Positions 20,712-32,300 of a stretch of 64,000 nt of DNA are shown one piece after another. Under the pieces are notes generated by a model. That model was given only the letters and a program-made list of their open reading frames with translations, ran no database searches and had not been told where the DNA came from. A program made the translations under genes and the position numbers. Within the stretch, counting starts at the first letter, position 1; every line of letters begins with the position of its first letter. Origin of the DNA: Punica granatum (taxonomy: Eukaryota > Streptophyta > Magnoliopsida > Myrtales > Lythraceae); NCBI RefSeq assembly GCF_007655135.1, contig NC_045128.1, positions 13,594,230-13,658,229 of the forward strand, written 5' to 3'.

Positions 20712-20850
20712 CAATAAAAGTGTAGCACAGTAATACACGCTTTCGCCTGATAAGCAAGAGGCTCACCCTACCCCTATATGAGTTATTAGAATTTCTATTT
20801 CATTATATTAGACCTTTGAACCTCCCTTAAAACTAAAAAAAAATTCTACT
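20712..20850 (+). repeat. SINE-like dispersed repeat, family 1
   Basis: The head 'gtagcacagtaatacacgct' resembles a tRNA-like A-box region and is followed by 'gcaagaggctc'. The tail 'aatttctatttcattatatt' plus AGACCTTTGAACCTCCCTT ends in an A-rich run. The family recurs on both strands at 23388, 26268, 30110, 32146, 45305, 50052, 55630 and 63690. The B-box region is partly lost in this copy. Confidence 0.55.
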
Positions 20851-21210
20851 CAATTGCAGCAAACGGCAGAGAGAAATTAAGGACTGAGAGCAGCGGCTCT
20901 CTTTTTACAATCCACTGGGCCGGGCTTTAACAGGCCATGAAGATTGGTCTTGGGTCAAAACTGGCCCAGCCAATTTACAGATCCGGAAAGGAAATGAAAA
21001 TGATGATGTTGCTGCTGGTTTTTTCATTTCCTGTTCTGATTCATATGTATATAAAACGAAAATGTAGTCAGGCTTGGGGCCCAGTATTCGACCCAAAAAA
21101 TGAAATCTTTCAAGATATACTGCTGAAAAGAATATATACACGGTCATACATACAAAATTATTAAGTTTTCTTAATTAAGAAAATTAATCCAATTTCCAGT
21201 GAGATTCACT
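20851..21210. other. Intergenic DNA, no gene seen
   Basis: A plus-strand open frame at 20937-21164 has no protein-like features. It could be 3' flank of the exon-like stretch at 21211-21387. Confidence 0.4.
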
Positions 21211-21387
21211 TCAGCAGCTTCTTCTAGGTCTCGTCTCCTTTATCGGATAAACGCTGCTGGCAGCCCTGTCCCACAGCAGCAGCTCATGCACGTCCATCTT
21301 AATTATAATTTCATCAACATTCTGGTCCTGGTAGATTGCGTGTAAAAGCACCCACGGCAAAGCAGCCAAAAGAAGAGATTTTGTAGG
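21211..21387 (-). pseudogene. Possible orphan terminal exon, family not recognised
   Basis: On the minus strand an acceptor-like TTAG at 21388-21391 precedes 58 codons and a TGA. The translation includes SLLLAALPWVLLHAIYQDQN, VDEIIIKMDVHELLLWDRAA and SVYPIKETRPRRSC. Composition and the run of sense codons look like a real C-terminal exon, but I do not recognise the protein. No upstream exon could be matched in the following 2 kb of minus-strand sequence. It may be a pseudogene relic or a chance frame. Confidence 0.3.
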
Positions 21388-21391
21388 CTAA

Positions 21392-23387
21392 TCTAATAAT
21401 AATCATCATGTTCCTATTTTACAGAAAAGCTGGACACAATCATTGTGTTGATCTTGATGATGTTTTGAGATTTAGGAGGCACAAAAGAGTACGATCTTGT
21501 TTGATTTTGTTATGATTAGTTCGCCCGTGCACGTCCAAATAAGTACTTAAAAAGAAAGGAAGATAAGTTTCACCTTATAGCGTGATCGGATGAAATCCTG
21601 GGCCGATGGAATCATGTTATTTATGCTCGATGTAGCGCTTTATGGGGAAAATGAGTACTAAACTAGACAAGTTGATGCTAGGTGAGATTAGTATCAGTCA
21701 ATAAGTTGTGAACACCTTATAATCCTACTTGCATTTAACAAGGCTTATCTTTTAAACTCCTTCTTAAGAAAATATTTCCAAAACCTCCCAACAATAAAGA
21801 AAATATTTCCAAACGAATTATCAGTTATATTTCAATTATATATAGTGCTTATCAATCGTGTCTTTAATATAGGAACCAAATTAGGATGTTGGAACTAAAA
21901 GGGAAATTTGTGAAGCCCGAATTCTACATGGGTTGTCTAAGAATGAGATATGAGATATGAGATATGAGGTATCTGTGTAAGATTATAAAAGTAGAAGTTT
22001 ATTTTCGAACGATGCTACATAGCATGTAATTAGGTAACTCGTGGTTGAATAACTTTTCAAGTTGTCAATAATCGCAATAGGACAAAGGCTGAGCAATTAT
22101 TATGCCCCATCACTCATAAGATTTTGACGGTTCCCCATTATGGAAGTAAAAAAATCTTTGTGAACATGTAAACGCATAAACACGTAGTGTTTCAAAAAAA
22201 GAAAAACCAATGGATGTATAATGTCGTCGATATCTTCTTAAGAACAAAACAAAAATTATTGTATTCTATCAACTACGGGATCTCCCATTGTTGTGAAAAT
22301 AATAAAATTGATATCCAGCTTACTTTTCCATAAACACCCTAACTCTCGTGAGAAAACAAAGAACCTTTAATAAAAATATAATTAATAATATATAGATTTT
22401 TTGGATAGATAATTAACAATGAATAAAAATTTTAACGAAATATAATGTGTGGCGCAAATGAAATAAAAATAAAAACTAATTTCCTCATGAACGAACTTGA
22501 ACTTTGGTCACGTGCGAAACTTTATTTAGCTATTATGCCCATTTCAATAGTGGTACCAATCTCTCTGACATGTCCAACAACTCTAAATTGCGCATGTGCG
22601 CAGGTTATTCATATAGCATTGATGAAGTCTAGTGACTCTAATAAATTACTTTCCCCTAAAATTTTTATTTAGGTATAGGTATATGGATAAATTCAAAAGC
22701 GCTCAAACTTGCTTTTGGATTAGGCATGACCTCGAAATCTTTTGGGCCTATTAAAAATTTGACTAGATGTAGAGCCAGCCCTTAGCATCACGGGTCCAAT
22801 CCAAAGTGCTACTTATGTCTCTGGTTTCGCTCACTTATATCGTGCATTTGGCTATGCTGATCTGCTGACTTCGTGCCTAACTTGTTTCCCATCCACGATA
22901 TGCATGAGGATAGATATTAAGAAAACCATATGAGAACTGTATAAAGAAAAGCATAAGTACGTAATAGTATCACCACTTATCATTAGCTCAAACTTTTAGG
23001 TTAAACATTTGACTGCTCATTTGTACGCCTCGTTAAATTTAAGGCTATTCACTCGTGCAGGAGCTCATAAAAAATCGTTGAGTGGGAATGCTCTCTGATA
23101 AGATAATTTGAAACATGATGCATGAGTTAATGATGAAGGTGATGGGGATAATTAAGACAAGCAATTTTTCCTCAAGACAAGCAAGCTAATTGCGATTTGT
23201 CTGGGAATCCTAAAAGATTCGCGCTTGTTTTCCATGCATAATCTAATTGTTCAGATATCTTTAGGGGAATCCAGCCTAAAAGAGTCATCCGAGTGACAAT
23301 CACTGTCTCAATAAGGTGCTCGCGTTTCTCAAAGTTCACAATGGAAGGCATATTCAATGATGGGTGACAAATCAAAGAGGTTATAGA
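21392..23387. other. AT-rich intergenic DNA, no gene seen
   Basis: This includes a short GAGATAT microsatellite-like run at about 21950. The minus-strand frame at 23172-23375 has no recognisable domain. Confidence 0.5.
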
Positions 23388-23540
23388 GTAATAGCATATG
23401 CTTTCGTCTGATAATTAAAAATTTTCAGATTTAATATTCGTGATGGAGCTATCTACGCCTCTTTATTGGCTATTAGGATTCGTATTACATTCTACTAGGC
23501 CCATCACTTTCCTTATAACTTAAAAAAGAAAAAAAAAAGA
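23388..23540 (+). repeat. SINE-like dispersed repeat, family 1
   Basis: The head 'agagtaatagcatatgcttt', a B-box-like 'cagatttaatattcgtgatg', the body 'ggctattaggattcgtatta' and an A-rich tail at about 23521-23540 show a full-length arrangement. Confidence 0.6.
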
Positions 23541-23613
23541 GTGTGACAAAGATTATTCGCCAATAAATGCGATACAATCAATAATTTTTGTTATAAACTG
23601 AATCAGTTCAATT

Positions 23614-24034
23614 TGAGGGTATAAATGAGCCGAGCTGAGCTCGAATCTACAAAGCTCAAGCTCGGCTCGTCAATGTGCTCCTAAGCTCAAGCTTGAGCTA
23701 GAGCTTGGTCGAGCCTGAGCATCCAGCTCGAGCTCACCTCGTCAAATAAATCGAAGACTCGTTTAAACTCACAAGCTTTTTCGAGCCAAATACTATTATT
23801 ATACAACAATAATATCATGCAAAGTATAACACAACCACACCGTTTACAACAAAATATAAATATGTTTAAACTCGCAAGCTTTTCGAGCCGAACACTAATG
23901 AGCTCGGCTTGACTCGTTTGACTGGCAAGCTCGAGCACTGCTCTGCTCTAGCTCAACAGGATTGAGCCGAATTCAAGCTTTCATCAAGCCCAGTTCAAAC
24001 CGTTCATGAATCATCTCTTCTCAATTACACCCTA
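23614..24034. mobile_element. Non-autonomous hAT MITE rich in GAGCTCG units, 421 bp
   Basis: The ends TGAGGGTATAAATGAG at 23614 and, on the minus strand, TAGGGTGTAATTGAG at 24034 are imperfect inverted repeats of the common plant hAT type (TAGGGGTGTAAA...). The flanks GTTCAATT (23606-23613) and GTTCAAAT (24035-24042) match at 7 of 8 bases. Subterminal DNA is full of AGCTCGAGCT and AGCTCGGCT units. No coding sequence; the minus-strand open frame inside is a by-product of the repeats. Confidence 0.75.
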
Positions 24035-24194
24035 GTTCAAATAATATGAGGTAAGTTATTAGGAATTTTCATGCATGATAGATTATTTTATTAGCACATA
24101 TATGTAGATTGGCTGGCTTATGTGTCTTTATTTTAATTAAAGAGGAATATACCAGCCTTTTTTTATGTGTGTATCAACTGATATTTGGAAATTT

Positions 24195-24350
24195 CACAGG
24201 CTCGACTAATTCAGATTTGAACCGGATTGGTCCACTAAGAAGTAAACTCCTCCTAATTGTGTATTTTTTTTATTCACAAGACTCAAATATGATCTTTTCT
24301 TAAGAAAAAGATATGTCGAACTATTTGAACTAACACACGTTGTTGGTGAA
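24195..24350 (-). repeat. SINE-like dispersed repeat, family 2
   Basis: It shares the layout of the family: 'actaattcagatttgaaccg', 'ccactaagaagtaaactcct', 'attcacaagactcaaatatg', then 'gaactatttgaactaacaca'. The tRNA-like promoter is at the high-coordinate end. Confidence 0.5.
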
Positions 24351-25104
24351 TAATCAAGCATTTTAGATGATTGAAGTATTCACATGCATGTAAAATTGAA
24401 ACAATAATTTTAATCGGAGCACATTTTTCTCGTTGGTTAGTAACGGGACACCTAGAGGAGTACAAAATGAAAGAGATTGAATCTTACAAAGTAGGGAAAT
24501 TGTTGGCAGAGTATCCGTGAGAGTGACTCAAAAGGAAACAAATCTACTGATGGGTTTCAATCGTTCATTGTATATTCCCCACATTTCCAAGACCTGACAA
24601 ACTGGGAATGAAATTTCCATATTAAAAGGGACAAAGCATATATATATATATATGCTTTTTATATATAATAGGCACGAGATATAAATAAAGTTAAATAAAT
24701 GAGTACAGTTACTTTCGCCGATGGAAATTGAATCTGAAATTTTCAAATTACCAAATAAAGACATGTCATTGGATTACATTGTTTTTTTTTTTTGTCGCAT
24801 GTAGTAGAATTTTAGGAATTAAGAACCAGTAATTTTTCTTTTTCCCCCAAAAGATTCGCTTATGTGCTTGGACATGCGAATGTCCCCAATTCTGATAGCG
24901 TTCACACAATCTGGCTTGATTGATTGATGCATCCTTGGAAGATTATCTTCCGACCAAGAAAATTCTGTAACCTTGGGCCCCTCTACAGCTAACGATTTGA
25001 CTATTTAACAGCCCAAAAATTCCATTTAAGGAAAGCCATGGAGCATGCATGTGATAGATTTTGAATCAATTATTAGGATTCTCTTAGGATAATGTCTTGA
25101 CATG
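24351..25104. other. Intergenic DNA, no gene seen
   Basis: AT-rich with a TA run at 24640-24655 and a T run at 24783. Nothing else is supported. Confidence 0.55.
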
Positions 25105-25577
25105 TATTAAATTTCCATTGAATTTAGGCTCATATACACTTAAAAGCTCAAACTGATAAGTGTTGGTATCCAAACATCATATAACTTCATAGTTATTCTT
25201 TCATTTTTTTCATGTGAGATTATAATTCCCAACACCCGCTCTCAAGTGCAACGTGTAGTCTATTTCTGCTTAAAGGTTGTCTCGTGCCATTCAACACTCA
25301 TCCTCAACAACTGACCTCGAGCCAGGTCATCTTCCGTGCTTGGGCGAGGGCGGATTAGCACAAGGCGCTTTTTTGGTTATTCTCAATATTAGGTCGGTGT
25401 AGTGTGAGACCATGTGGGCACGCAGAAGCGTAATATGCTCTGATATCATATTAAATTTTCATTTGACTTATACGGGCTTAAGCTCATATCCACTTAAAAT
25501 TTCAGGCTGATAACAAGTTTCATATAAATTAATGGTTATTCTGTCATTTTTTCAATGTAGGATTATAATTCCTAACA
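25105..25577 (-). mobile_element. TRIM (miniature LTR retrotransposon), copy 1, 473 bp
   Basis: Two direct repeats of about 130 bp (25105-25234 and 25449-25577) start, on the minus strand, with TGTTGGGAATTATAATC and TGTTAGGAATTATAATC. Directly after the 5' LTR comes TGATATCAGAGCA, a near match to the initiator-Met tRNA primer site TGGTATCAGAGC. Before the 3' LTR lies a purine-rich tract ending GAGAGCGGGTG. The flanks ACATG and ACACG are a 4-of-5 TSD. The internal part of about 214 bp is non-coding, as in TRIMs generally. Confidence 0.85.
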
Positions 25578-26267
25578 ACACGTATACCCAAATGTGGTTA
25601 AAATTTTGGATTTAGAATTCGAACAATACATCACTGTTGGACTTGTGACCTAAGGATACAAGGTTCGATCATCACTAATAAGATTATCTAATATCTTTTA
25701 TTTTCCTTTTTCCTATTTCCTTCTAGACTCATGGCCTTTTTTCTAAAACTGAAATAGAAGAACTCCTATCCTACTCCTCTCACAATTCCATCGTAAGTCA
25801 GCATGTGTATATATATATATATATATCGTATATATGCTCTGGATAATGAACAGTGTATTCGTAATCTTCTTATAATTGACTAAATATTCTAAATAGTTAG
25901 CAATATATTATACTTTTATTATTTATCAATTTTCAGTTTTATCAGTTTTCCATATTCTACAATGAGATTTTCAGCCTAAGGGCTAAGGCCTGATCGGGGT
26001 GCAGTCACACCCACCATCCCTATATGTTTTGTTAACTATAGAGTAAATCTCTCATATACTACTTTCTCTGGAGAACTTCACCAATTTAGTTGATTATTTG
26101 CCCAATCAAAGATCTAGCATGCTCTTACTCGAAAAGCTAGGTCCACCCCGAGAATGAGAATCAAGGGAAAATGCCATTGCATGTATTGAATTTTTTCATT
26201 TGCCAAATTTACTCATGACTATCCAGCTCTCATCTTTACTTTTCCCAAGAAGTTATATCGTGAATGA
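25578..26267. other. Intergenic DNA with a SINE-like scrap
   Basis: At about 25635-25760 a B-box-like 'acaaggttcgatcatcact' and a trailing SINE-like body are visible. A (TA)n run is at 25808-25830. No gene was seen. Confidence 0.45.
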
Positions 26268-26410
26268 TTTTTAGTTTTAAGGGAGGCTCATAGTATCAAA
26301 TAAGAAGTATATATAAATATAAAAGACTATGAGACATCTCACTAGGAGTATTAATTTAAAACCTCTTGATTCTGAATCGAGTATTAATATATGACTCATT
26401 GAGAGTAAAT
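26268..26410 (-). repeat. SINE-like dispersed repeat, family 1
   Basis: Minus-strand copy starting at its 3' end with 'taagggaggctcatagtatc', followed by 'gacatctcactaggagtatt' and 'aaacctcttgattctgaatc'. It is diverged. Confidence 0.45.
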
Positions 26411-27212
26411 AATGAGAGTCATTCCCACATTGAAAATTGAAAGGAATCATTGGGTTCACAAGAGACGCAATACTATAGCCTGTTAGCATGAGCTTTTAGT
26501 CCAAGAGCGGTGAAAGTCAATAGAAGGTAAAGGAATAGTACAATATACAAGTCAAAGGGGCCGAATTACAATATTTTCATTGAAAAATTGAAAATTCGAC
26601 AAGATATACTATATATTTTGTAGTTTATCCTGATTTCAGCCCTGCTTATAGGACAAGTGGAGACCCTTTTCAAATTAATGTAAGCATTTGCATCAGCCTT
26701 TTTAACTTCTTTTGTTTTTTGTTTTTTGTTATTGTTATTATATATGCTAATAGAATTCTTCACATAGACTTCATGCACCCTTTCCCTTCATATGAAGCAC
26801 CCTACGGTACAAGCAATATTACAGCACAAGCTGTGGGGGTTTATAAAAATGAGAGCAAGTTGCAATGATGGGCTCCAGAGAAACCCTAGCTAGAATAATT
26901 GTTTCTCAAATTCGACAATTCTTTTCTAATAAGTGCTAATCGACCTCCCTGTCCCGGCTAGTACCCAATAAAACCTCACCTATAAAATCTGGCTGTCCTG
27001 TACTCCAATCACAACCCTTAAAGAAGGTAGCAATAATTGACGCTGCTTAGATTATACTAATTAATATGTAAATCAAACTTCATGTTTTGCATTTGTTCGT
27101 AAAATACGATAAATTTAATTCATGAGATAAATCCTTCAGGAAAGAGGTGTGTGTGTAGGGGGTTGGTGTTTGTGGAAATGAGTATCTCAACTCACAGAAT
27201 ATTCATGAGGTT

Positions 27213-27247
<35 letters not shown>

Positions 27248-27659
27248 TACTAGTACAGTTTGATATCCTTATAATTTGAGGCTTAAACTCTGTTTGATCA
27301 CCACCAAACTTCTAATTTAAAAGTTGAGTGATATATATCTAATACAAATGTGCATCAATTTTAGGGGCAAAAACAAATTTAAATGGCTAGGCATGCATAT
27401 TATATGCATCGACATTAAGAAGACCTACATACGGCCTGACTAATCTAATATATGCATCCTTGAGCAGAAGAGTATGCCTCCACGATAAATTGAGCCTCCA
27501 GTTGCCGACTTTATTCCTAGTACAAGGTTTTGAAACTCATTGGGTGAGTTGGTGTTTGATAAAATAGGGGTGTGTTTATAAAAGAGGATTTTATTTTTTT
27601 ATATTTATTTTTTTATGTTAATATTTTAATTAAAGTTCTATTTTGAAGTTCTATTCTAT
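26411..27659. other. Intergenic DNA, no gene seen
   Basis: A long (TA)n run lies at 27216-27244. Short open frames show no domains. Confidence 0.55.
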
Positions 27660-28740
27660 TATACATGTAGATTTATTTCAACTTAATTAAATAGTGTTTA
27701 AAAGTTAGTTACAAGTTAGTTATAAGGGAAAATGAATAGAAGACATATGGAAAGATGAGAGATGCGAGTCCAAACTGCTTAATCATTAAGTACAAAATCA
27801 CTTAATGAAATAAATAGAAAATTTTAACTTAATGAAATAAATCATTTTTCACTTATTGGTGCTCTTTACTTTCTCACAAAATTTTTCTCATCTTTATCAT
27901 TCCGCCCAACTTTCCATATATATTTCTTCCGTTAACTAATTAAGTACTTAATTTTAAGCACTTAGGGTGTGTTTGTTTCAACTTAATTCAATAAATGCTT
28001 AAGACTTAATTACAAGTAAGTTATAAGGGAAAGCTAATGGAAGAAATAAGGAAAAATGAGAGATAAATATCTAATCTACTTAATCATTAAGTACAAAACC
28101 AATTAATGAAATAAGTAGAAAATTTTGACTTAATAAAATTAAGCGAGTATTTGGTTTTGGCATAGAGTTATGACTCTCCATCAAATGAAGACAAGATGGT
28201 ATGAAAAATTTATTATTGAAAAATTAGTTATAATAATTATTAAGAAAAAAGTAAGTGAGAGAATTTATTATAAAATTGGAGAAAAAGACAAAAAAATGAA
28301 TAATTGAGAGAATTTAGTATTAGAAAATTAATTGTAATAATGATTAAAAAAAGTACGTGAGAAAATTTATTAGGAATTGGAAAAAAAATAAAAAAAAAGT
28401 AATGATTGTACTGCTAAATTGAGTTAAAAATATTTTAGAGTAAAGTGAAGTAGAATTTCGCTTATTGGTACTCTTTACTCCTCACAAAATTTTTTTCATC
28501 ATTATTATTTGTCCCCACCTACTATACACTTCATTCCTTAACTAATTAAGCATTTAGATTTTAGGCACTTAATTTGTCAAATACCACCTTCTCATTAAGT
28601 AGATTTTGACTCAATAATTAAGTAGATTGAACCCTCATCTTTCCTTTTTTCCTCTTATTCCCATTCATTTTCCATTATAACTAACTTGTAAGTAACTTTT
28701 AAGTTCTTATTGATTAATTAATTATCAAACACATGCTAAG
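27660..28740. mobile_element. Cluster of MITEs of one family, one interrupted by another MITE
   Basis: The first copy at about 27660-27965 and the second at about 27966-28592 share 'tttcaacttaatt', 'agttagttataagggaaa', 'cttaatcattaagtacaaaa' and a closing 'aactaattaagtacttaatt'. The second is split at 28146-28465 by a PIF-like MITE (left end GTATTTGGTTTTGGCATAG). An inverted partial copy follows at 28593-28740. The joining sequence GGGTGTGTTTGTTTCAACTT looks like the terminus. A further copy is at 31850-32145. TSDs were not resolved. Confidence 0.6.
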
Positions 28741-29074
28741 TGTCTAAACTTGATTAATCTTAGCCAATAAGCTACTTGTCGTCTCACCAATAAATAAATA
28801 ATAATTACGATCCCTCTTGTACAAAAAATGTATAAGCTGATTAAAAGTTCATTTGTTAATAGGGATGGATTGAGGAGTTAAGGAGGAAAGTCGCCACTCC
28901 CTAAAATTTAGACTCTCTAAGATAATTTACATATTATTGTTCAAATTCTTTATGTTCGCAATGCACCCAGCTCAACAAAATTGCCATCCTATCCATCCTT
29001 GAAGGAAGAAGGCCCGTTGGTCCTAATCCTAGGTCTATCCCTATGTAGTTATTCTCGGCGTGCTTCACCGAGTA
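28741..29074. other. Intergenic DNA, no gene seen
   Basis: No open frame or repeat boundary is supported. Confidence 0.5.
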
Positions 29075-29232
29075 TTTCGATGCCCCAATAGATCAACTAA
29101 TCCAAGTTCAAATGAGCTTGGTCCTCTATGAGGTGAATTATCCAAATGGTGAATCTTCTCCATTCACACAAAATTTAAACTCGAGATTTTGCTCAATGAT
29201 AAGTGGTACCAAACCACTTGAACTAACCAATA
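29075..29232 (-). repeat. SINE-like dispersed repeat, family 2
   Basis: Well-preserved minus-strand copy: promoter-like head 'ttggttagttcaagtggttt', B-box-like region around AAAATCTCGAGTTTAAAT, and body 'gtgtgaatggagaagattca'. It lies directly beside the Mutator-like element at 29240. Confidence 0.6.
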
Positions 29233-29239
29233 TTATTTA

Positions 29240-30008
29240 GGGTAAATTGCACTGGTGGTCCAAAATGTTTTATAAATGTTTCATTATGGTCCAAAAAGTT
29301 TTTTTCGCTACATGATGGTACAAAATGTTTCAAAGTTGTTTCATGATGGTACAAACTGTCAACTCCAACTTGACGCCGTCAAGCCGAGGCTGACATGACT
29401 ACTACGTGTCACCTCCTTGCTGACGTGGCCGAAAAATTTTAAATACTTCTAAAAATTTAAAAATTTTAAAACTTCTAAAAATAATTTTAAAAATAATTTT
29501 AAAGTTTTAAAACTTTTAAAACTAATTTTAAACTTTTAAATTTAAATTTAAATTTAAATTTAAATTTAAAAATAATTTTTATTATTTTAAATTAAAAATA
29601 ATTTTAATATTAAATTTAATATTTTTTATAAAATTATTTTTAAACATAAAAAAGTATTTAAAATTTTTTAAAAATAATTTAAAATTTTTCATAATTTTAA
29701 AATATTTTTTATTTTTTTTCTAAATTTTTACTCTTTTTTGTATTTTTTATTTTTTTTGTATTTTTTTGGACTTTTAAATTTTTATTTTCTCTTAAATGAC
29801 GTGGCGCACTATGATTGGTTCCACGTAACAAAAGTGACACATAGAACACGCCACGTCCGCAAAATGTTAACGGCGTTAGGGCCAATTGACGGTTTGTACT
29901 ATCACGAAACAACTTTGAAACATTTTGTACCATTATGTAGCGAAAAATTTTTTTTGGACCATAATGAAATATTTGTAAAATATTTTGGATCACCAGTGTA
30001 ATTTATCC
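29240..30008. mobile_element. Mutator-like non-autonomous element, family A, 769 bp, perfect 9-bp TSD
   Basis: The ends are GGGTAAATTGCACTGGTG at 29240 and CACCAGTGTAATTTATCC ending at 30008. The inverted repeat extends at least 120 bp inward. The flanks TATTATTTA at 29231-29239 and 30009-30017 are identical, and a 9-bp TSD is diagnostic of Mutator-like elements. The interior is extremely AT-rich with repeated TAAATT units (29530-29570) and a GC-richer part with 'gccaattgacgg'. Open frames at 29709-30001 run through the terminal repeat and are not genes. Confidence 0.92.
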
Positions 30009-30109
30009 TATTATTTATTTGTTTCGTTTCATTTACGTCGCTTGGACAGTGATGCACCAAAAATGGTAATCAAATGCTAGATTGCACTGGTTAAGTGGGG
30101 AGATTTTTT

Positions 30110-30275
30110 TTTTCCTAGATTACAAAGGAGGCTCATGCACTTAGTACAATAAAATAGAAATATTAATAACTAATAAAATGTATGGGTGGTCTCATAACGG
30201 GTATCGAATATGAGACCTTTACTTCTTCATTAATAGGCAAAAGCGTGCGTCATTGTACTATACTATTTTTGATAG
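30110..30275 (-). repeat. SINE-like dispersed repeat, family 1
   Basis: The minus-strand copy carries GGAGGCTCATGCACTTAGTA at its 3' side, 'aacgggtatcgaatatgaga' (reverse of the B-box region) and 'aaaagcgtgcgtcattgtac' at its head. Confidence 0.65.
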
Positions 30276-30299
30276 TATGAAGCATTTTTTTTCGGTATG

Positions 30300-30475
30300 C
30301 ACCTTGGTATCCATAAGCCCAACAGACCTCGACTAATCCAGTTCGAGTCAGGTCTGCACACTAAAGAGGTAAAGCTCTCCCATCGTGGGTTTTTTCCATT
30401 CACAATACTTGAATTCGAGACTTTACTTGAAGGAATTAAGCACTGAATTGCTTTGACTACATGTTGGTAACAAAA
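30300..30475 (-). repeat. SINE-like dispersed repeat, family 2
   Basis: Contains 'actaatccagttcgagtcag', 'taaagctctcccatcgtggg', 'acttgaattcgagactttac' and ATTGCTTTGACTACATGTTG in the family order. Confidence 0.6.
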
Positions 30476-31849
30476 AGCTTTTTGTTATGCCATTATTAGG
30501 TAATACAGTATGCCAAATTAATATGTCATTAAATTATTATTACTTTCTTACATTACGGCTCCGCTCACAGGCAGAGAATTAGGTCTTATATGTTTTGATT
30601 CTCATGGTGTATGCCAAAATAATTCTATATTCCACACAACTGACGTCCTTCGGCTAATGCCAAAGTGGGCCAGGATCGTGCTTGCATGCCCCTATATTGC
30701 ATCCAGCTTCTTCTTGATCAATAATTTCGTACCCAGAAAGAGACTAGTGAAAATTAGGCAGCTGCTAAGCTAGGGAAGGGGTGAATGATTAGCATAGCTG
30801 ATCAATTCTTCAAAGACAATAATTATTAGCAGAAGGCCCTTTTTAACGCACGCATGGGGGAACATGATTGCTTAATCGAGTATCATGTGGGGCGATGCCA
30901 ATTTAAAACAAAACCATATTTTTACGCCAAATCCCATTCACACATGGCAATATATACATATAGTACATATACATATGTGTGTGTGTGTGTGTGTAAGATA
31001 TAGATCAGAAACTAGTTGAAAATGCAAAATGTAAGTACATCACGGCCTTAATTTACTCATGGGACAAAAGTATATATATGGACTTTTTTTCACTTGTGTG
31101 GGGTGAGAAATAAATGAGTTCATGCATCAGTTTAATTATAAAGATGAAAGAAGTACTATGGCTTGCGAAGTTTAATGACTTGTTAGGAGGCTATACCACT
31201 TCTTTTGTAAGATGTTTCCGAGAAATAATAATCGATCGTAGACTCGTCATGAAAGAGCTTCTCAAATATATCATAGTGAAATTTTTATGATAATACACAA
31301 GAAATAATGTAAATGGTTATCACCAATAACAGTTAAATATTCTAAATAAATCTATTGCATCCGATTTCACAATTGATCAAAAAGTAAAATCGAGTATGAA
31401 AATGGAGACTACTTTAATTTGGAGATACCCCTTTTCTTATTCATTTCAAAAGCATGTGTACAGTCGATATTCGACGTAATTCCATACTCGGCTATCGAGA
31501 ATTGGCACAGGGATATGTGACAAAATAAAATATAAAGGACTAGAACGGGAACTTTTTCGCATTTGATCAAAGGAGATGAATGATATTGAATCAGAGAAAT
31601 CACACGATTTAATGTACAACCATAACCAAAATTATTTGTAATACGTAATTGTAAAATCAAACCCTGTAATATGATCGTAATACAATGTCTTTCTGGAACT
31701 AAGTGTGATTTAGAAAATTCTATCAATGAGAATGTGATTTAACGGCAAATCAAATTCTTAATTATTAGATAGATTTTATTTGGAATGCAGAAATTCAAAT
31801 TCATTGGAAGTACTTTATTAGGATTAAGCATACTTCAAACGAGAATTAA
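30476..31849. other. Intergenic DNA, no gene seen
   Basis: A (TG)n run occurs at 30975-30993. The minus-strand open frame at 31409-31726 (105 codons) has no recognisable domain, signal or codon bias and is not called. Confidence 0.5.
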
Positions 31850-32145
31850 GTTGTGTTTGATTACTATTTAATTAAATAAATACTTAAAAGTTAGTTATAA
31901 ATTTCTTTTTTCTGAATAAAGTTAGTTATAAATTAGTTATATGGGAAAGATTAAAGATAATGCTCACATTGACTTAATCATTGAGTAAAAACCACTAAAT
32001 GAGTGGGCTAAAGATTTTGACTTAATGAAACAAGTCATTTTTTTTACTTATTGGTAATATTTTCCCCTCACAAAACATTTTCTCATAATTCTCATCCTTC
32101 CTCTCTCCCTATACATTTCTTCCTAAATTAATTAAGTGCTTAATT
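31850..32145. mobile_element. MITE, same family as 27660-28740
   Basis: The left end 'ttgtgtttgattactattta' and the body 'agttagttataaattagtta' and 'cttaatcattgagtaaaaac' lead to a closing 'aattaattaagtgcttaatt'. A family 1 SINE lies directly at its right side. Confidence 0.55.
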
Positions 32146-32300
32146 TTTTTCGATTATAAAGGAGGCTCATAGATCTAATACAATGAAATAGAAATAATAA
32201 ATATCTATTTAAGGGGCAAGGATAACTCCTCCCAAGTATCGAAATTGAAATCTCTTAATTACCAAAAGATGATGTGCGATACTGCGCCACGCTCTCTTTG
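32146..32300 (-). repeat. SINE-like dispersed repeat, family 1
   Basis: Minus-strand copy with 'aaaggaggctcatagatcta' at the 3' side and 'gatgatgtgcgatactgcgc' at the head. Its head half is part of the 165-bp tandem array at 32196-32690. Confidence 0.6.

Noticed and set aside
29709..30001. Opposing open frames of 87 and 94 codons
   Set aside because: They run through the inverted terminal repeat of the Mutator-like element; low-complexity Phe/Lys-rich translations.
31409..31726. 105-codon minus-strand open frame
   Set aside because: No domain, signal, splice context or codon bias; lies in AT-rich intergenic DNA.
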